A stretch of 54,106 bases of DNA from Ruminiclostridium sp. (GCA_017550775.1 JAFZOA010000735.1:1-54106); one strand, 5' to 3'; numbered from the stretch's first letter, positions 8,723-16,977 are shown. Numbers and translations: made by a program. Notes: generated from the letters alone by a model not told the origin.

Positions 8723-8875
8723 ATAAAATTTTCAAGCAGAATTTCGTGACAATTTAACAAATATACAAAAAGCGCACGATGGTCAGGGAGAAAACTCCAC
8801 AGACCGCAAATCGGGCGCTTTTTCTATGATATATACAAAGTATTCCGACAGAAATTGTGAAAAACAATGATTTGT

Positions 8876-8904
8876 TTGACTTTTTTCGACAGATATGGTA
8901 TAAT
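8876..8904 (+). promoter_or_regulatory. Promoter at the left end of the ICE
   Basis: TTGACT (8876-8881), a 17-base spacer and TATAAT (8899-8904). The expected transcription start is near 8911, which rules out a translation start at 8857 for the next gene and supports ATG 8947. Confidence 0.8.
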
Positions 8905-8946
8905 CGGAAAGGTCGATCAAGCGACCGGGATCGGAGCTGGAAGTCA

Positions 8947-9222
8947 ATGGATAATATCGAGGTCACGGTCATCGGCGGTGACATCTCCCCCGCCGAGCGG
9001 CAGGAGTACATAGAGCGAGGAAAGAAAAACAAGCCGAATATGATACTGACGGGCATCAGGGTCGAGCTTGACGGCGAGTATGCGGACATAACATATCAAT
9101 ACGCCGACCCGCCGCAGGATATGACCGTCAGCATGGGCGGCTGTATGATCGGCAAGTTCGGATGCTTCAACAGAGGCAAACAAGCGGAGTATCTCGACAG
9201 AGTACCGAACAGCCTAAATTAA
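8947..9222 (+). CDS. Small ICE hypothetical protein, 91 aa
   Basis: The start at 8947 is used because the consensus promoter at 8876-8904 lies inside any longer frame, and a GGAG-type RBS precedes this ATG. The protein (MDNIEVTVIGGD...) has no membrane segment. Its C-terminal part IGKFGCFNRGKQAEYLDRVP resembles a motif I associate with short phage and ICE proteins, without a known function. It is monocistronic: own promoter upstream and a large terminator directly after. Function unknown. Confidence 0.65.
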   Translation: MDNIEVTVIGGDISPAERQEYIERGKKNKPNMILTGIRVELDGEYADITYQYADPPQDMTVSMGGCMIGKFGCFNRGKQAEYLDRVPNSLN

Positions 9223-9232
9223 ATATGGTAGC

Positions 9233-9292
9233 AAAGAGCCTGTAAGCTCTGATGTGTGAAAAACACATCGGAACTTGCAGGCTCTTTTTTTG
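9233..9292 (+). terminator. Large bipartite intrinsic terminator
   Basis: AAAGAGCCTGTAAG (9233-9246) pairs with CTTGCAGGCTCTTT (9273-9286) around an inner hairpin GATGTGT...ACACATC (9251-9269). A run of eight T follows. It closes the 8947-9222 transcript. Confidence 0.9.
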
Positions 9293-9385
9293 TTGCAAAA
9301 ATTCATATAAAACAGAGAATTTCATTTGCAGAGAGATGAAAAAACCGTCAATGTAAATGAAATTTTCGCAGGAAAGGAACATCAA

Positions 9386-9895
9386 ATGTATTTTACGGAA
9401 ACACCCCGCCTTCAGAGCATCGAGGCAATGATGAAAACAATTCCCCATCTGCCGCAGACCGAAGCTGCCGCCGAGCAGAGAGAACGGAAAATGAGATTAC
9501 GGTTTTCCTCAAAGGCTCATTTCGACAGATTTATGGGCTTTTTCAAGGACAGGAAAACCAATCCTCTCTCCTGCGAATCGGAGTTTGTTGCTGCGATCTA
9601 TCTGATGACCGCCGATCACGAGCTTTGGGATAAGATCAAGAGCGCAGTTGTAGATGAAAACATCAATTTCAGGCGGATCAAGCTCGGTGTTTTGGCTGCC
9701 GACAGTTACGCGCTGTACAAGACCGCAAAGGATATAATTTACAAAAAGCAGGGATTAACGCCTTGTGAATTACGGTCAATGATATTTGACCGTGAAAGCA
9801 CGGCTGATCTCATTCTGACAGCGTACAGAGTCGCTAAGAGCGGCTTTGGATATATTGAAAGTGATAAATTCGGTTTCTCTGGTATGGCATCATGA
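9386..9895 (+). CDS. ICE hypothetical protein, 169 aa
   Basis: ATG 9386 is preceded by AGGAAAGG and gives a 169-aa soluble, mostly helical protein beginning MYFTETPRLQSIEAMM. Residues ~30-60 are basic (EQRERKMRLRFSSKAHFDRFMGFF), and the central part is rich in Ala/Tyr/Lys. I do not recognise a family or catalytic motif. It sits first in a plus-strand run that continues into DUF4314 and Api92-like genes, so a host-takeover or anti-restriction role is possible by association only. Confidence 0.6.
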   Translation: MYFTETPRLQSIEAMMKTIPHLPQTEAAAEQRERKMRLRFSSKAHFDRFMGFFKDRKTNPLSCESEFVAAIYLMTADHELWDKIKSAVVDENINFRRIKLGVLAADSYALYKTAKDIIYKKQGLTPCELRSMIFDRESTADLILTAYRVAKSGFGYIESDKFGFSGMAS

Positions 9896-9938
9896 GAAAC
9901 CGTTTTTATATTTATACCAGCACGGAAAGAGGTGATGA

Positions 9939-10199
9939 ATGGTGAAGTATATGAGCAGCGCAGAGGTTCAGTACTATAAGGACGCATATCCGAAAGGCAC
10001 AAGGATCGTTCTCGACCATATGTCGGACGATCCCCGACCGATACCGCCCGGAACTGCGGGGACAGTCGAAGTCGTCGATGACATCGGACAGATTCATTGC
10101 TCCTTCGACAATGGCAGATATCTCGCTATATGCCCCGAGGTAGACTCATTCCACAAGATAGAGCCGGAAGAAAGCGAGTCTCCAACAATGTCGATGTGA
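9939..10199 (+). CDS. DUF4314-type protein with MxM tail
   Basis: This 86-aa protein matches what I know as DUF4314, with the pattern GTRIVLDHMSDDPRPIPPGT, GTVEVVDDIGQIHCSFDNGR and PEVDSF. It is a small beta-rich (SH3/KOW-like) domain common in Firmicute ICEs, with function unknown. The strong RBS AAAGAGGTGATG sets the start. After the domain (~75 residues) comes an acidic Pro/Ser stretch EPEESESPTMSM. The terminal MSM is one of twelve [M/L/I]xM endings found on unrelated proteins in this element, and it is not part of the DUF4314 fold. Confidence 0.85.
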   Translation: MVKYMSSAEVQYYKDAYPKGTRIVLDHMSDDPRPIPPGTAGTVEVVDDIGQIHCSFDNGRYLAICPEVDSFHKIEPEESESPTMSM

Positions 10200-10234
10200 C
10201 GAAATGAGATCAAGCCGCGATTGGAGGTGAAAAA

Positions 10235-11026
10235 ATGCCAAATCATGTTCAGAACAGAGTAAGGCTTATCGGAGAACAGAGCCGTATAGACGAACTGCTT
10301 CGGACAGTTCAAAATGACGAAGAAGGCTTCGGATCTATTGATTTCAACAAGATAATTCCTATGCCAAAAGAAATGGAAATCGAGTGCGGGACCCAGACAG
10401 ACAAAGGATTTAAAGCATATTCCGATTTTATTGCCGTATATATTCTCGGTCAGCAGGACGGTAAGATAGATGTATTTGCTATCCCCGAAAGCAGTGAAAA
10501 AGCATTTCTGAGAATTCGCAAGGACATTGATCCCGAAACATGGTCGCTTGGAAAACAGGCGTATCAGAACAAGATCAAATTCGGTCATACGGATTGGTAT
10601 TCGTGGTGCATAGACAATTGGGGAACAAAATGGAATGCATATTACTTTGGCGAGTATGAATCGAATACGCTAACATTTTGTACCGCATGGTCGCGGATAA
10701 TGCCTATTATGACAAAGCTCTCTGAAATGTTCCCCGATGTGCATTTTAACTACGCATGGGCAGATGAGGATTTTGGATGTAACGTAGGTGAGGTAGAGCT
10801 TCAGAACGGAGAAACGACCTTTGAAAATATCCCTGCGCCGTTCTCAAAAGAGGCTTATGAAATGGCTGCGGATATCCGAGGTGAAGATCTGCTGGCAGAC
10901 CGTCACATGGTGTTCAGCGAAGAAACGGGAACTTACGAAAGACTTTCCGATGAGGAGATCGATAGTTTGAGTGAGGGCGAGATCAGCGAAAGCGGAGAAA
11001 GCGGACAATCGCTGCAGTCAGTGTAA
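10235..11026 (+). CDS. Api92-like ferredoxin-fold protein (DUF1281 type)
   Basis: This 263-aa protein begins MPNHVQNRVRLIG. It shows the hallmarks of the Api92/YubB group: an N-terminal strand-helix unit, then F-N-K-I-I-P-M-P, later WGTKWNAYYFGEY and FxTAWSxxxPIMxKLSEMFPDVHFNYAWADED. The fold in this group is a modified ferredoxin-like barrel. Members occur on plasmids, phages and ICEs and their biochemical role is unclear. The C-terminus is acidic and Ser/Glu-rich, ending SGQSLQSV. It resembles the acidic tails of neighbouring proteins but lacks the final Met. Strong GGAGGTG RBS. Confidence 0.85.
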   Translation: MPNHVQNRVRLIGEQSRIDELLRTVQNDEEGFGSIDFNKIIPMPKEMEIECGTQTDKGFKAYSDFIAVYILGQQDGKIDVFAIPESSEKAFLRIRKDIDPETWSLGKQAYQNKIKFGHTDWYSWCIDNWGTKWNAYYFGEYESNTLTFCTAWSRIMPIMTKLSEMFPDVHFNYAWADEDFGCNVGEVELQNGETTFENIPAPFSKEAYEMAADIRGEDLLADRHMVFSEETGTYERLSDEEIDSLSEGEISESGESGQSLQSV

Positions 11027-11052
11027 CTGCCGCGATATTTTTATGCAGGGAG

Positions 11053-11700
11053 GTGATAATCGGCTTAAAGGTATTGGAATTGTTCGCAGGTACCCGTTCA
11101 ATCGGTCGTGCTTTCGAGAAACGCGGTCACGAGGTATTCTCGGTCGAGTGGAACAAGGGCTTCAAGAACATTTCGCTGTACAAGGACATATCCGAGCTGA
11201 CAGCGCAGGAGATAATAGACCGCTTCGGACTTCCCGACGTTATATGGGCATCGCCGGACTGCACAACATTCAGCATTGCGGCGATATCTCATCACAGACG
11301 GAAGAACGAAGAAACAGGAAACCTAGACCCTGTCAGTGATTACGCAAAGTTCTGCGATAAAGTGGATATGCATGTTCTCGACCTTATTCGGGAAGTTGCC
11401 CCGAAGTATTGGTTTATCGAGAATCCGCGCGGCGGTATGAGGAAGATGACCTGGATGCAAGCCCTTCCACGGTTTACGGTCACATACTGTCAGTACGGCG
11501 ACAAGCGAATGAAGCCAACAGACATATGGACCAACCACCCCGACCCAAAGTTCCTGCCGCCCTGTCACAATGGCGCCCCGTGTCACGAACCGGCGCCGCG
11601 CGGAAGCAAAACGGGAACACAGGGGCTCAAGGGCAGCGTTCAGCGCAGCAGGATACCGGACAGGCTCTGCGAACACATTGTGAGGATCTGCGAGGAATAA
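11053..11700 (+). CDS. Phage-type C5-cytosine DNA methyltransferase
   Basis: This short (~213 aa) Dcm-family enzyme has motif I LELFAGTRSIGRAFEKRGH (SAM binding), motif IV PDCTTFSIA with the catalytic Cys, and motif VI FIENPRGGMRKM. The target-recognition region is very short, as in phage-type Dcm proteins. It should methylate cytosine in DNA and may protect the element from host restriction. The start is odd. The SD GGGAGGTG (11048-11055) overlaps the only standard in-frame codon (GTG 11053), so initiation at ATC 11059 (M-G-L-K-V-L-E-L-F) has better spacing. Position 11053 is given as the conservative limit. Confidence 0.82.
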   Translation: MIIGLKVLELFAGTRSIGRAFEKRGHEVFSVEWNKGFKNISLYKDISELTAQEIIDRFGLPDVIWASPDCTTFSIAAISHHRRKNEETGNLDPVSDYAKFCDKVDMHVLDLIREVAPKYWFIENPRGGMRKMTWMQALPRFTVTYCQYGDKRMKPTDIWTNHPDPKFLPPCHNGAPCHEPAPRGSKTGTQGLKGSVQRSRIPDRLCEHIVRICEE

Positions 11701-11768
11701 CCCGCACCATTCTCCACGATTACTTGGTCGATGAATAATAAAACAATTAGAAAGTACGAGGTAAACAC

Positions 11769-12653
11769 ATGAAAAAGAAGAAACTTATAAAGCTTCTTGT
11801 AAAGTTGATAAGGAAACCGACAACGGTCGAAAAACAAGCAAAAGCCATTTCGGAATGGCTGAAAGGGTCAAGCATTCATACATCGCCAAGTATCTCGGCG
11901 GGAACGGGTATGGAAGAAAACCCGAACGACTGCAGCGACATTTGTGACAGCTGCAGACAGATACTTGACAGGAGATGGTCAAAGCAATCAGATTTTTTGA
12001 TATGTTCTCCGGGATCGGTGGGTTCCGCTCAGGACTCGAAAAAACCGGAGGATTTAAGTGTATCGGCAACTGCGAGATCGACAAGCACGCGGAAGCCGCC
12101 TACAAAGCAATGTACAACACGGAAGGAGAAGCATACTACAAAGATGCAAGAACAATCGACACAGAAAGCCTTGGAGACTTTGATCTCATCGCTGGAGGAT
12201 TTCCATGCCAGTCATTCTCGGTCGCCGGACGAAGATTGGGCCTCGATGACGAACGAGGTAATCTGTTCCTTGAAATTGCAAGACTCATTGAAGCCAAGCG
12301 ACCTGCGTTTTTTCTCCTTGAAAATGTTCCCGGACTGTTATCGCATAACAAAGGGGAAACTTTCAAGATCATCCTTACCAAATTTTCCGAATTGGGGTAT
12401 AGTTTTGAATGGATGGTGCTTAACAGCGCACATTTCGGAGTCCCGCAGCAGCGGCGGAGGGTGTACATTGTCGGATATTCTCGAAACGAATGTGCCGGCA
12501 GAATATTCCCTGTCAGAGGCAGCAATGCGCAAGCTCTTAAGCTCGTCCTTCCCGGACCGCAAGGATCAAGAGTTTACGCTCCCGAGGGATCAGCTTGCAC
12601 CCAATGCGCAGGTTCCGGAGGCGGCGGAGGAAAAACAGGACTGTACTTCATAG
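11769..12653 (+). other. Long second reading frame overlapping the C5-methylase gene
   Basis: A 294-codon frame opens with ATG 11769 behind a GAGGT RBS, runs 206 bases before the methylase start, then stays open through 679 bases of the methylase gene in another frame. Its N-terminus (MKKKKLIKLLVKLIRK) is very basic. Its C-terminal part reads FPNWGIVLNGWCLTAHISES and then CTLSDILETNVPAEYSLSE. I associate this L-S-D-I-L-E...V-P...Y-x-L-S arrangement with a separate family of proteins found next to phage and ICE methylase genes. It may be a true overlapping gene, a relic frame, or a by-product of conserved methylase codons. Expression is unproven. Confidence 0.35.
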
Positions 12654-13093
12654 ACCTTAATCCGCAGCCTGTTCTCACCGATAACGCAAGGTGTGTGACG
12701 GCGCGACAGGATTCGGGGATCAGTAAGCGGCGCGGCGAGCATTCGGGAGTGTTCATAGAATCCAATGAGCCGAGAGCCATGATAAATCCGTTCAAGGAAC
12801 ACACTTGGCAGAACGGCAGACGGATCAAAGAGCCGAATGAGCCGATGTTTACCATCACAGCACAGGACAGGCACGGGATACTACACAAAGGGTACATACG
12901 CCGTCTGACCCCGCTTGAGTGCTGGCGGCTTCAAGGCTTTGAGGACGATCAGTTCTATCTCGCCTATACGACAACTCCGGCGAACACCCATCTTTACCGA
13001 ATGGCGGGAAATTCGGTCACAGTCCCCGTCATAACAGCAATAGCGAAGAAGATAAAGGCGGCTGCGGAGATGATAGGGCTTGATACAACATAA
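11975..13093 (+). CDS. DNA (cytosine-5-)-methyltransferase
   Basis: This 372-aa enzyme has the full motif set: I FDMFSGIGGFRSGLE, IV GGFPCQSFSVAGRR (catalytic Cys near residue 79), VI FFLLENVPGLLS, VIII QQRRRVYIVGYS, IX RRLTPLECWRLQGFED and X YRMAGNSVTVPV. The target-recognition domain lies between VIII and IX and includes the Gly-rich AGSGGGGGKTGLYFIDLN. It methylates C5 of cytosine in a specific but unknown site. No cognate restriction endonuclease is nearby, so it probably works as an orphan, protecting the ICE against recipient restriction. The start ATG 11975 has a GGAGATGG site close upstream, inside the other frame described at 11769-12653. Confidence 0.95.
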   Translation: MVKAIRFFDMFSGIGGFRSGLEKTGGFKCIGNCEIDKHAEAAYKAMYNTEGEAYYKDARTIDTESLGDFDLIAGGFPCQSFSVAGRRLGLDDERGNLFLEIARLIEAKRPAFFLLENVPGLLSHNKGETFKIILTKFSELGYSFEWMVLNSAHFGVPQQRRRVYIVGYSRNECAGRIFPVRGSNAQALKLVLPGPQGSRVYAPEGSACTQCAGSGGGGGKTGLYFIDLNPQPVLTDNARCVTARQDSGISKRRGEHSGVFIESNEPRAMINPFKEHTWQNGRRIKEPNEPMFTITAQDRHGILHKGYIRRLTPLECWRLQGFEDDQFYLAYTTTPANTHLYRMAGNSVTVPVITAIAKKIKAAAEMIGLDTT

Positions 13094-13125
13094 CGCTAAA
13101 CTAAAATCAAATAAGGAGAACGATA

Positions 13126-13986
13126 ATGCAAGAGTGTGAATTCAAAAATATAGAGCATCTGGTAAATATAACAGATAAGATCGTAAAAAGAATACTTGAT
13201 ACCAAATGCAGCAATGCTTCCGAAATCAAGAACGGACAGGGCTGCGAGTACGATTGGTGCGAGACTGTCAGCAAGATGACCAATCGCTATCTGAATCAGA
13301 TGTCATTAAGAAGATACATCAATTTTTCGGAACATATATCGGACTTCTGGTGTCTCGGCGGGGTCGGCGCTTCTCCGTGTCATATCGCTTCATTTTCCGG
13401 TGAGGAATACGAAAGGAACTTCCGTCTGCTTGCCGACTTTTCAAAGCAATATAACTTGATATTCGCAGAAAAGTATTGCGATGAGGTGGATGTAAAAGAC
13501 ATCAACAGCCTTGAGGACGAGGAAAATATCCTGTTCAACATCTTTTCAAGGGCTTTAACTATGGGCGATAAAATGGATTCGATATTCGCAGCAATGGCGA
13601 ACAATCAGGATAATATCGACAAGGCGCTTGAATTCGGCGAGCATGATCCAGAGCTTGAAAGTATGGAAAAGCCGGAGATTATAAGAGCAGTATTCTTCGA
13701 GACTATGAATGCTTTTATTCTTGACGTTCCTTTTGTGGAAATGGGAGATACGCCCCCGCTAAATCGAACAGCAGCCATTCAGAATGCTCTCATTGTAAGA
13801 GCGGTCGTAGAAAAGGCGCTAACCGATTACGAAGTATCCGGAAGCGAAGATTTTTCCCCGTTCGGGCGTTCGGCAATCAAAGCCTGCGAGGGTATTATCG
13901 ATGACGATTCAATGACTGAGGTCAATCGGCGCGTAGAGGAAGCACAGACTTCGCAACAGGATAAAACAAACGAAATTTCAATGTGA
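13126..13986 (+). CDS. Unrecognised acidic ICE protein with IxM tail
   Basis: A 286-aa soluble protein starting MQECEFKNIEHLV behind AAGGAG. It is acidic and mostly helical, with scattered Cys in the first third (TKCSN, GCEYDWCE, FWCLGG, SPCHI). They are too irregular to call a zinc site. No family is recognised. The last residues TSQQDKTNEISM follow the element-wide pattern of a polar stretch closing in [M/L/I]xM. It lies between the cytosine methylase and an LPD28-like gene, so it belongs to the soluble cargo block and not to the transfer machinery. Confidence 0.7.
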   Translation: MQECEFKNIEHLVNITDKIVKRILDTKCSNASEIKNGQGCEYDWCETVSKMTNRYLNQMSLRRYINFSEHISDFWCLGGVGASPCHIASFSGEEYERNFRLLADFSKQYNLIFAEKYCDEVDVKDINSLEDEENILFNIFSRALTMGDKMDSIFAAMANNQDNIDKALEFGEHDPELESMEKPEIIRAVFFETMNAFILDVPFVEMGDTPPLNRTAAIQNALIVRAVVEKALTDYEVSGSEDFSPFGRSAIKACEGIIDDDSMTEVNRRVEEAQTSQQDKTNEISM

Positions 13987-13996
13987 GGATAAGAAA

Positions 13997-14320
13997 ATGT
14001 GTAAAGTAAATGCACAGACCGAGGAATACGAAAGCTTCTTCATTCTCGGTCAGGACGCTCTGTTCACGAACGCGCGGCTCGACCGTACAACGATCCCCGA
14101 GGGGCTGTACGCATACGACCTTCGGGACGCTTGTGACGGCAACATTAACGAGCTGAAAGACTTCGTGCTTGTGAACCATTGGGGAACAGTTCTCGTCAAA
14201 GAGCCGATAACCGGCGCAAGCGAGGGCGTTCAGATAAAGCCGTATGATTACAACTACATCGGCGATATCACGACTGTAGACGAGTTCATGAGCGAACCGC
14301 CACAGGTTCTGACAATGTAA
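13997..14320 (+). CDS. LPD28-type small protein with LxM tail
   Basis: This 107-aa protein contains LFTNARLDRTTIPEGLYAYD and FVLVNHWGTVLVKEPI. I associate this signature with the polyvalent-protein domain LPD28 of mobile elements (from memory, not searched). These domains occur in large phage and plasmid polyproteins and as free proteins, with function unknown. It begins ten bases after the preceding stop with an AGGATAAG site. The C-terminus SEPPQVLTM again ends in hydrophobic-x-Met after a Pro/Glu stretch. No membrane segment. Confidence 0.72.
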   Translation: MCKVNAQTEEYESFFILGQDALFTNARLDRTTIPEGLYAYDLRDACDGNINELKDFVLVNHWGTVLVKEPITGASEGVQIKPYDYNYIGDITTVDEFMSEPPQVLTM

Positions 14321-14430
14321 ACAACTGTATTGCCTGCAAGGACGGGCGATACCATTAAATATATAATAGCACATCTTCTCCGTTCGGTCAAGCCTGTTTT
14401 TGCGGGTTCGGACAGAATGGGGGTGATGAT

Positions 14431-15267
14431 ATAAACAGCTTTATGAGCTGGATAGGCGGCAAGAAAAGCAGCCGCGACATAATAATCCCGAGATTTCCTC
14501 TGTACTACGAAAAGTACATCGAGGTGTTCGGGGGCGGCGGTTGGATACTGTTCGCAAAGCCGCCAGGTAACGACTTCGAGGTGTTCAACGACTACAACAG
14601 CAACATCTCGAATCTGTACACCTGCGTTCGTGACAGGAGCGCAGAGCTGATAGAACGGCTCCGTTTCGTGCTGAACAGCCGTGAGGATTTCGACAGGATA
14701 AAGCACATTATCAGCGAGAAAGCTGATATCGGTGACGTTCAGCGCGCCGCGGAGTTCTATCAGCTTATCCGGTACAGCTACGCGAGCAGTTGTGACAGCT
14801 TCGGCGGCAAGCCCCACTCAATGTGGAGCAACTTCCCGCTGATAGAACAGGCTTCACGGCGCTTGCAGAAGGTCGTGATCGAAAACAGGGATTTTGAGAA
14901 GCTCATCGGTGCTCAGGACAGCGAGGTGAGCTTTTTCTATTGCGACCCGCCGTATTACGCGACCGAAAGCTACTACGAAAACGTCGGCTTTACAAAGGCA
15001 GACCACGAAAGGCTTCGGAACGCGCTTGCAGGAATAAGCGGAAAATTTCTCGTTTCGTACAACGACTGCGAGGAAATTCGCACTCTGTACGACGGCTGCC
15101 GGATGTACGCTTACGAGCGGCTCAATAACATCAGGCAGCGATTCGACGGCGGTAGTATGTTTGGTGAGCTTCTCATAGCCAACTACGACATGGACGAGCG
15201 GAAAAAGAATCCGCCCATACAGATCAGTTTCTTTGATAACAACGAATTTATGGAGGAAATGCAATGA
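14431..15267 (+). CDS. Dam-type N6-adenine DNA methyltransferase
   Basis: The enzyme has the D12 class layout: WIGGKKSS near the N-terminus, FGGGGWILFAKPP and the N-6 catalytic motif DPPY (within YCDPPYYATESYY), then FLVSYNDCEEIRTLY. It should methylate adenine in DNA (site unknown). The SD GGGGGTG (14419-14425) is 17 bases from the first in-frame ATG (14443), which is too far. The in-frame ATA at 14431 has ideal spacing and restores M-N-S-F-M-S-W-I-G-G-K, the N-terminus I recall for homologues. A non-standard ATA start is therefore proposed; the alternative start is 14443. It overlaps the AbrB-like gene by four bases. Confidence 0.9.
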   Translation: MNSFMSWIGGKKSSRDIIIPRFPLYYEKYIEVFGGGGWILFAKPPGNDFEVFNDYNSNISNLYTCVRDRSAELIERLRFVLNSREDFDRIKHIISEKADIGDVQRAAEFYQLIRYSYASSCDSFGGKPHSMWSNFPLIEQASRRLQKVVIENRDFEKLIGAQDSEVSFFYCDPPYYATESYYENVGFTKADHERLRNALAGISGKFLVSYNDCEEIRTLYDGCRMYAYERLNNIRQRFDGGSMFGELLIANYDMDERKKNPPIQISFFDNNEFMEEMQ

Positions 15268-15542
15268 TAACATTTCAGACAAGACTTACGAAAAAAGGCA
15301 ACATCAAGGTGCCTCTCGACATTCTCAATCTCATGTCGGCTTGCCCCGGCGACGATGTGATCGTGTCCGTCGATCTCGACTGCGACTCCCTTGTGGTCAG
15401 CAGATACGATGATGACAGCGAGGACGGTATCAATGTCCCCGCCGACCTGCTCGACGAGGCGGGAATCGACACCGACAACTATCAGATGTACGCCGACAAC
15501 GGAAGAGTCGTGATAATTGAGGGGGATGAGTACGATGAATGA
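15264..15542 (+). CDS. AbrB/SpoVT-like small DNA-binding protein
   Basis: The 92-aa protein has an AbrB-like swapped-hairpin signature at its N-terminus (FQTRLTKKGNIKVPLDILN) followed by an acidic middle and a second possible strand-rich unit (NVPADLLDEAGI). AbrB-like proteins act as transition-state regulators or antitoxins. No toxin partner is adjacent. It overlaps the end of the Dam gene (ATGA type) and the start of the antirepressor gene, so the three are translationally coupled. Likely a regulator of ICE genes, by inference. Confidence 0.65.
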   Translation: MITFQTRLTKKGNIKVPLDILNLMSACPGDDVIVSVDLDCDSLVVSRYDDDSEDGINVPADLLDEAGIDTDNYQMYADNGRVVIIEGDEYDE

Positions 15543-16323
15543 AAATCAGATAATTGAGTTCACAAATGAGCAGTTTGGGAAGATACGCACCACGCTTATT
15601 AACGGCGAGCCGTGGTTTGTTGCGAAGGATGTGGCACTTGCGCTCGGATACAGTAATCCGAGAAAGGCTGTAATTGACCATGTAGACGATGAGGACAAGG
15701 GAGTAACGAATCGTGACACCCTTGGTGGAAATCAGAATCTCAACATAATAAATGAATCCGGTCTCTATTCGCTTATTCTTTCAAGCAAGCTGCCGAACGC
15801 AAAGGTGTTCAAGCGCTGGGTAACGAGCGAGGTAATTCCGTCTATCCGCAAGACCGGCGGTTACGCTACACCCGAGGCGATATACAAGACACTGATCGAG
15901 CCGAAGAACCTCATCATCGTGCTTGAAACGCTTGCAGAGGAACAGGCAAAGAATAAGAAACTGACTGCCGAGAACGCAGTGCTGTCCGTCAAGGCTAAGT
16001 ATTACGACGCTATTCTCGCAAGCTCCGAGGCGCTCCCGATAACGCAGATCGCAAAGGACTACGGTATGTCTGCGGTGACGATGAATCGTCTTCTCTCCGA
16101 AATGGAGATACAGTACAAACGCTGCGGAACATGGATTCTCTATCAGGACTACGCCGACAAAGGGTACACGATGACCAAGACTTTTATTATCAACGAAACA
16201 AAGTCGAAGTCATATACCTGCTGGACGCAGAAAGGGCGGCTTTTCCTGTATAATCTGCTCAAGGCGCACGGAATACTGCCGATGTGCGAGCGCCCCGAAA
16301 TATCAGGGTATATAAGCCGCTGA
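15535..16323 (+). CDS. Phage-type antirepressor (BRO-N plus KilAC)
   Basis: Residues ~5-105 form a BRO-N/Prophage antirepressor domain (GEPWFVAKDVALALGYSNPRK, LYSLILSSKLPNAKVFKRWV, EVIPSIRKTGGY). Residues ~150-255 form a KilAC/ANT C-terminal domain (ITQIAKDYGMSAVTMNRLL, FLYNLLKAHG). Such proteins bind DNA or relieve repression in phages and ICEs. ATG 15535 has the right distance from the GAGGGGG site; ATG 15526 overlaps that site. It closes the regulatory and modification block. About 155 bases without a gene follow before the pilin genes. Confidence 0.93.
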   Translation: MNENQIIEFTNEQFGKIRTTLINGEPWFVAKDVALALGYSNPRKAVIDHVDDEDKGVTNRDTLGGNQNLNIINESGLYSLILSSKLPNAKVFKRWVTSEVIPSIRKTGGYATPEAIYKTLIEPKNLIIVLETLAEEQAKNKKLTAENAVLSVKAKYYDAILASSEALPITQIAKDYGMSAVTMNRLLSEMEIQYKRCGTWILYQDYADKGYTMTKTFIINETKSKSYTCWTQKGRLFLYNLLKAHGILPMCERPEISGYISR

Positions 16324-16478
16324 CGGCTTATTTATATATACCGACCGGACGACCTCGAAATCAGCGGTCAGAGCTGACAAGTGCCACAGAATTACAGACT
16401 TTGAGCAGCATCGTCCGCAGAAACGCACGGAAGTCCGAAAAACAACAATACATTTATTTACGAAAGGAAAGAAGAATC
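16324..16478 (+). other. Intergenic region before the pilus locus
   Basis: No coding frame is supported here. The region holds an AT-rich stretch (TTATTTATATATACC) that could include a -10 element, and an AAAGGAAAG RBS for the first pilin gene. It is a natural place for a promoter driving the Tad locus, but no clear -35/-10 pair could be fixed. Confidence 0.35.
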
Positions 16479-16727
16479 ATGAAGTTTTTCAAGAATGTAA
16501 AGGAAAAGATCGCAAACAGAGCGGCTAAGGCAAAGGCGAAGGCTGTCGCTATCTGGGCAGTTGCAGCCTGCAACCGTGGCGAAAACTACGTTGACAGCGG
16601 CGTTAAGATCCTTATCGCCGTAGTTATCGGCGCACTTCTTCTCGGCGGTCTTTACGCTCTGTTCGGCGACACTATCATGCCGACCGTAACAACTAAGGTC
16701 GAGGAAATGTTTGAGTTCAAGGGCTAA
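16479..16727 (+). CDS. Flp-like pilin (DUF6133 type), copy 1
   Basis: This 82-aa protein has a basic amphipathic N-terminus (~1-35), then RGENYVDSGVKILIAVVIGA, a hydrophobic segment and a short polar tail ending FEFKG. A Gly-Glu junction before a hydrophobic stretch is the layout of class III (prepilin) signal peptides, and a prepilin peptidase gene lies 0.9 kb downstream. I recall the family as DUF6133 in ICEs. It is probably the pilus subunit of the Tad-like locus. The copy at 17365 is near-identical from RGENYVD to the C-terminus, so one may be major and the other minor, or expression may vary. Confidence 0.78.
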   Translation: MKFFKNVKEKIANRAAKAKAKAVAIWAVAACNRGENYVDSGVKILIAVVIGALLLGGLYALFGDTIMPTVTTKVEEMFEFKG

Positions 16728-16743
16728 TTGCCGGAGGTAAACC

Positions 16744-16977
16744 GTGAAACTGAAGATCTCAGCGATACTGCTCGTGCTGTGCATGATGTTCGGCAGCAGC
16801 GTTCCGCGGACTCAGGCGGCAGCATTTGAGCAGAACATAACCGGCACAGTACCGACGCAGCTCCCCGAGATCGAACCCAATCCCGATGATGCCGCGGCTG
16901 CCGAAACAGTAGCCGCGGTAATTATCATTATTCTCGTAGTCTGCGTAGTGATCTACATCTGCGACTCATCAAATTAA
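16744..16977 (+). CDS. Small exported membrane protein
   Basis: GTG 16744 follows a GGAGG RBS. The 77-aa product has a cleavable-type signal peptide (MKLKISAILLVLCMMFGSSV...TQA-A), a short acidic Pro-rich loop and a C-terminal transmembrane helix (~52-72) ending CDSSN. It is encoded between the two pilin genes and is probably a small pilus-associated or anchoring protein. No family is recognised. Confidence 0.7.
   Translation: MKLKISAILLVLCMMFGSSVPRTQAAAFEQNITGTVPTQLPEIEPNPDDAAAAETVAAVIIIILVVCVVIYICDSSN

Noticed and set aside
8640..8760. Direct-repeat att site of the ICE
   Set aside because: The tRNA-like match at 8697-8722 is inverted and incomplete; no second copy of the tRNA 3' end was seen near 48.7-54.1 kb.
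14326..14366. TTGCCT...TATAAT as a promoter for the Dam gene
   Set aside because: The spacing between the two hexamers is far too long and no better -35 was found, so not listed.
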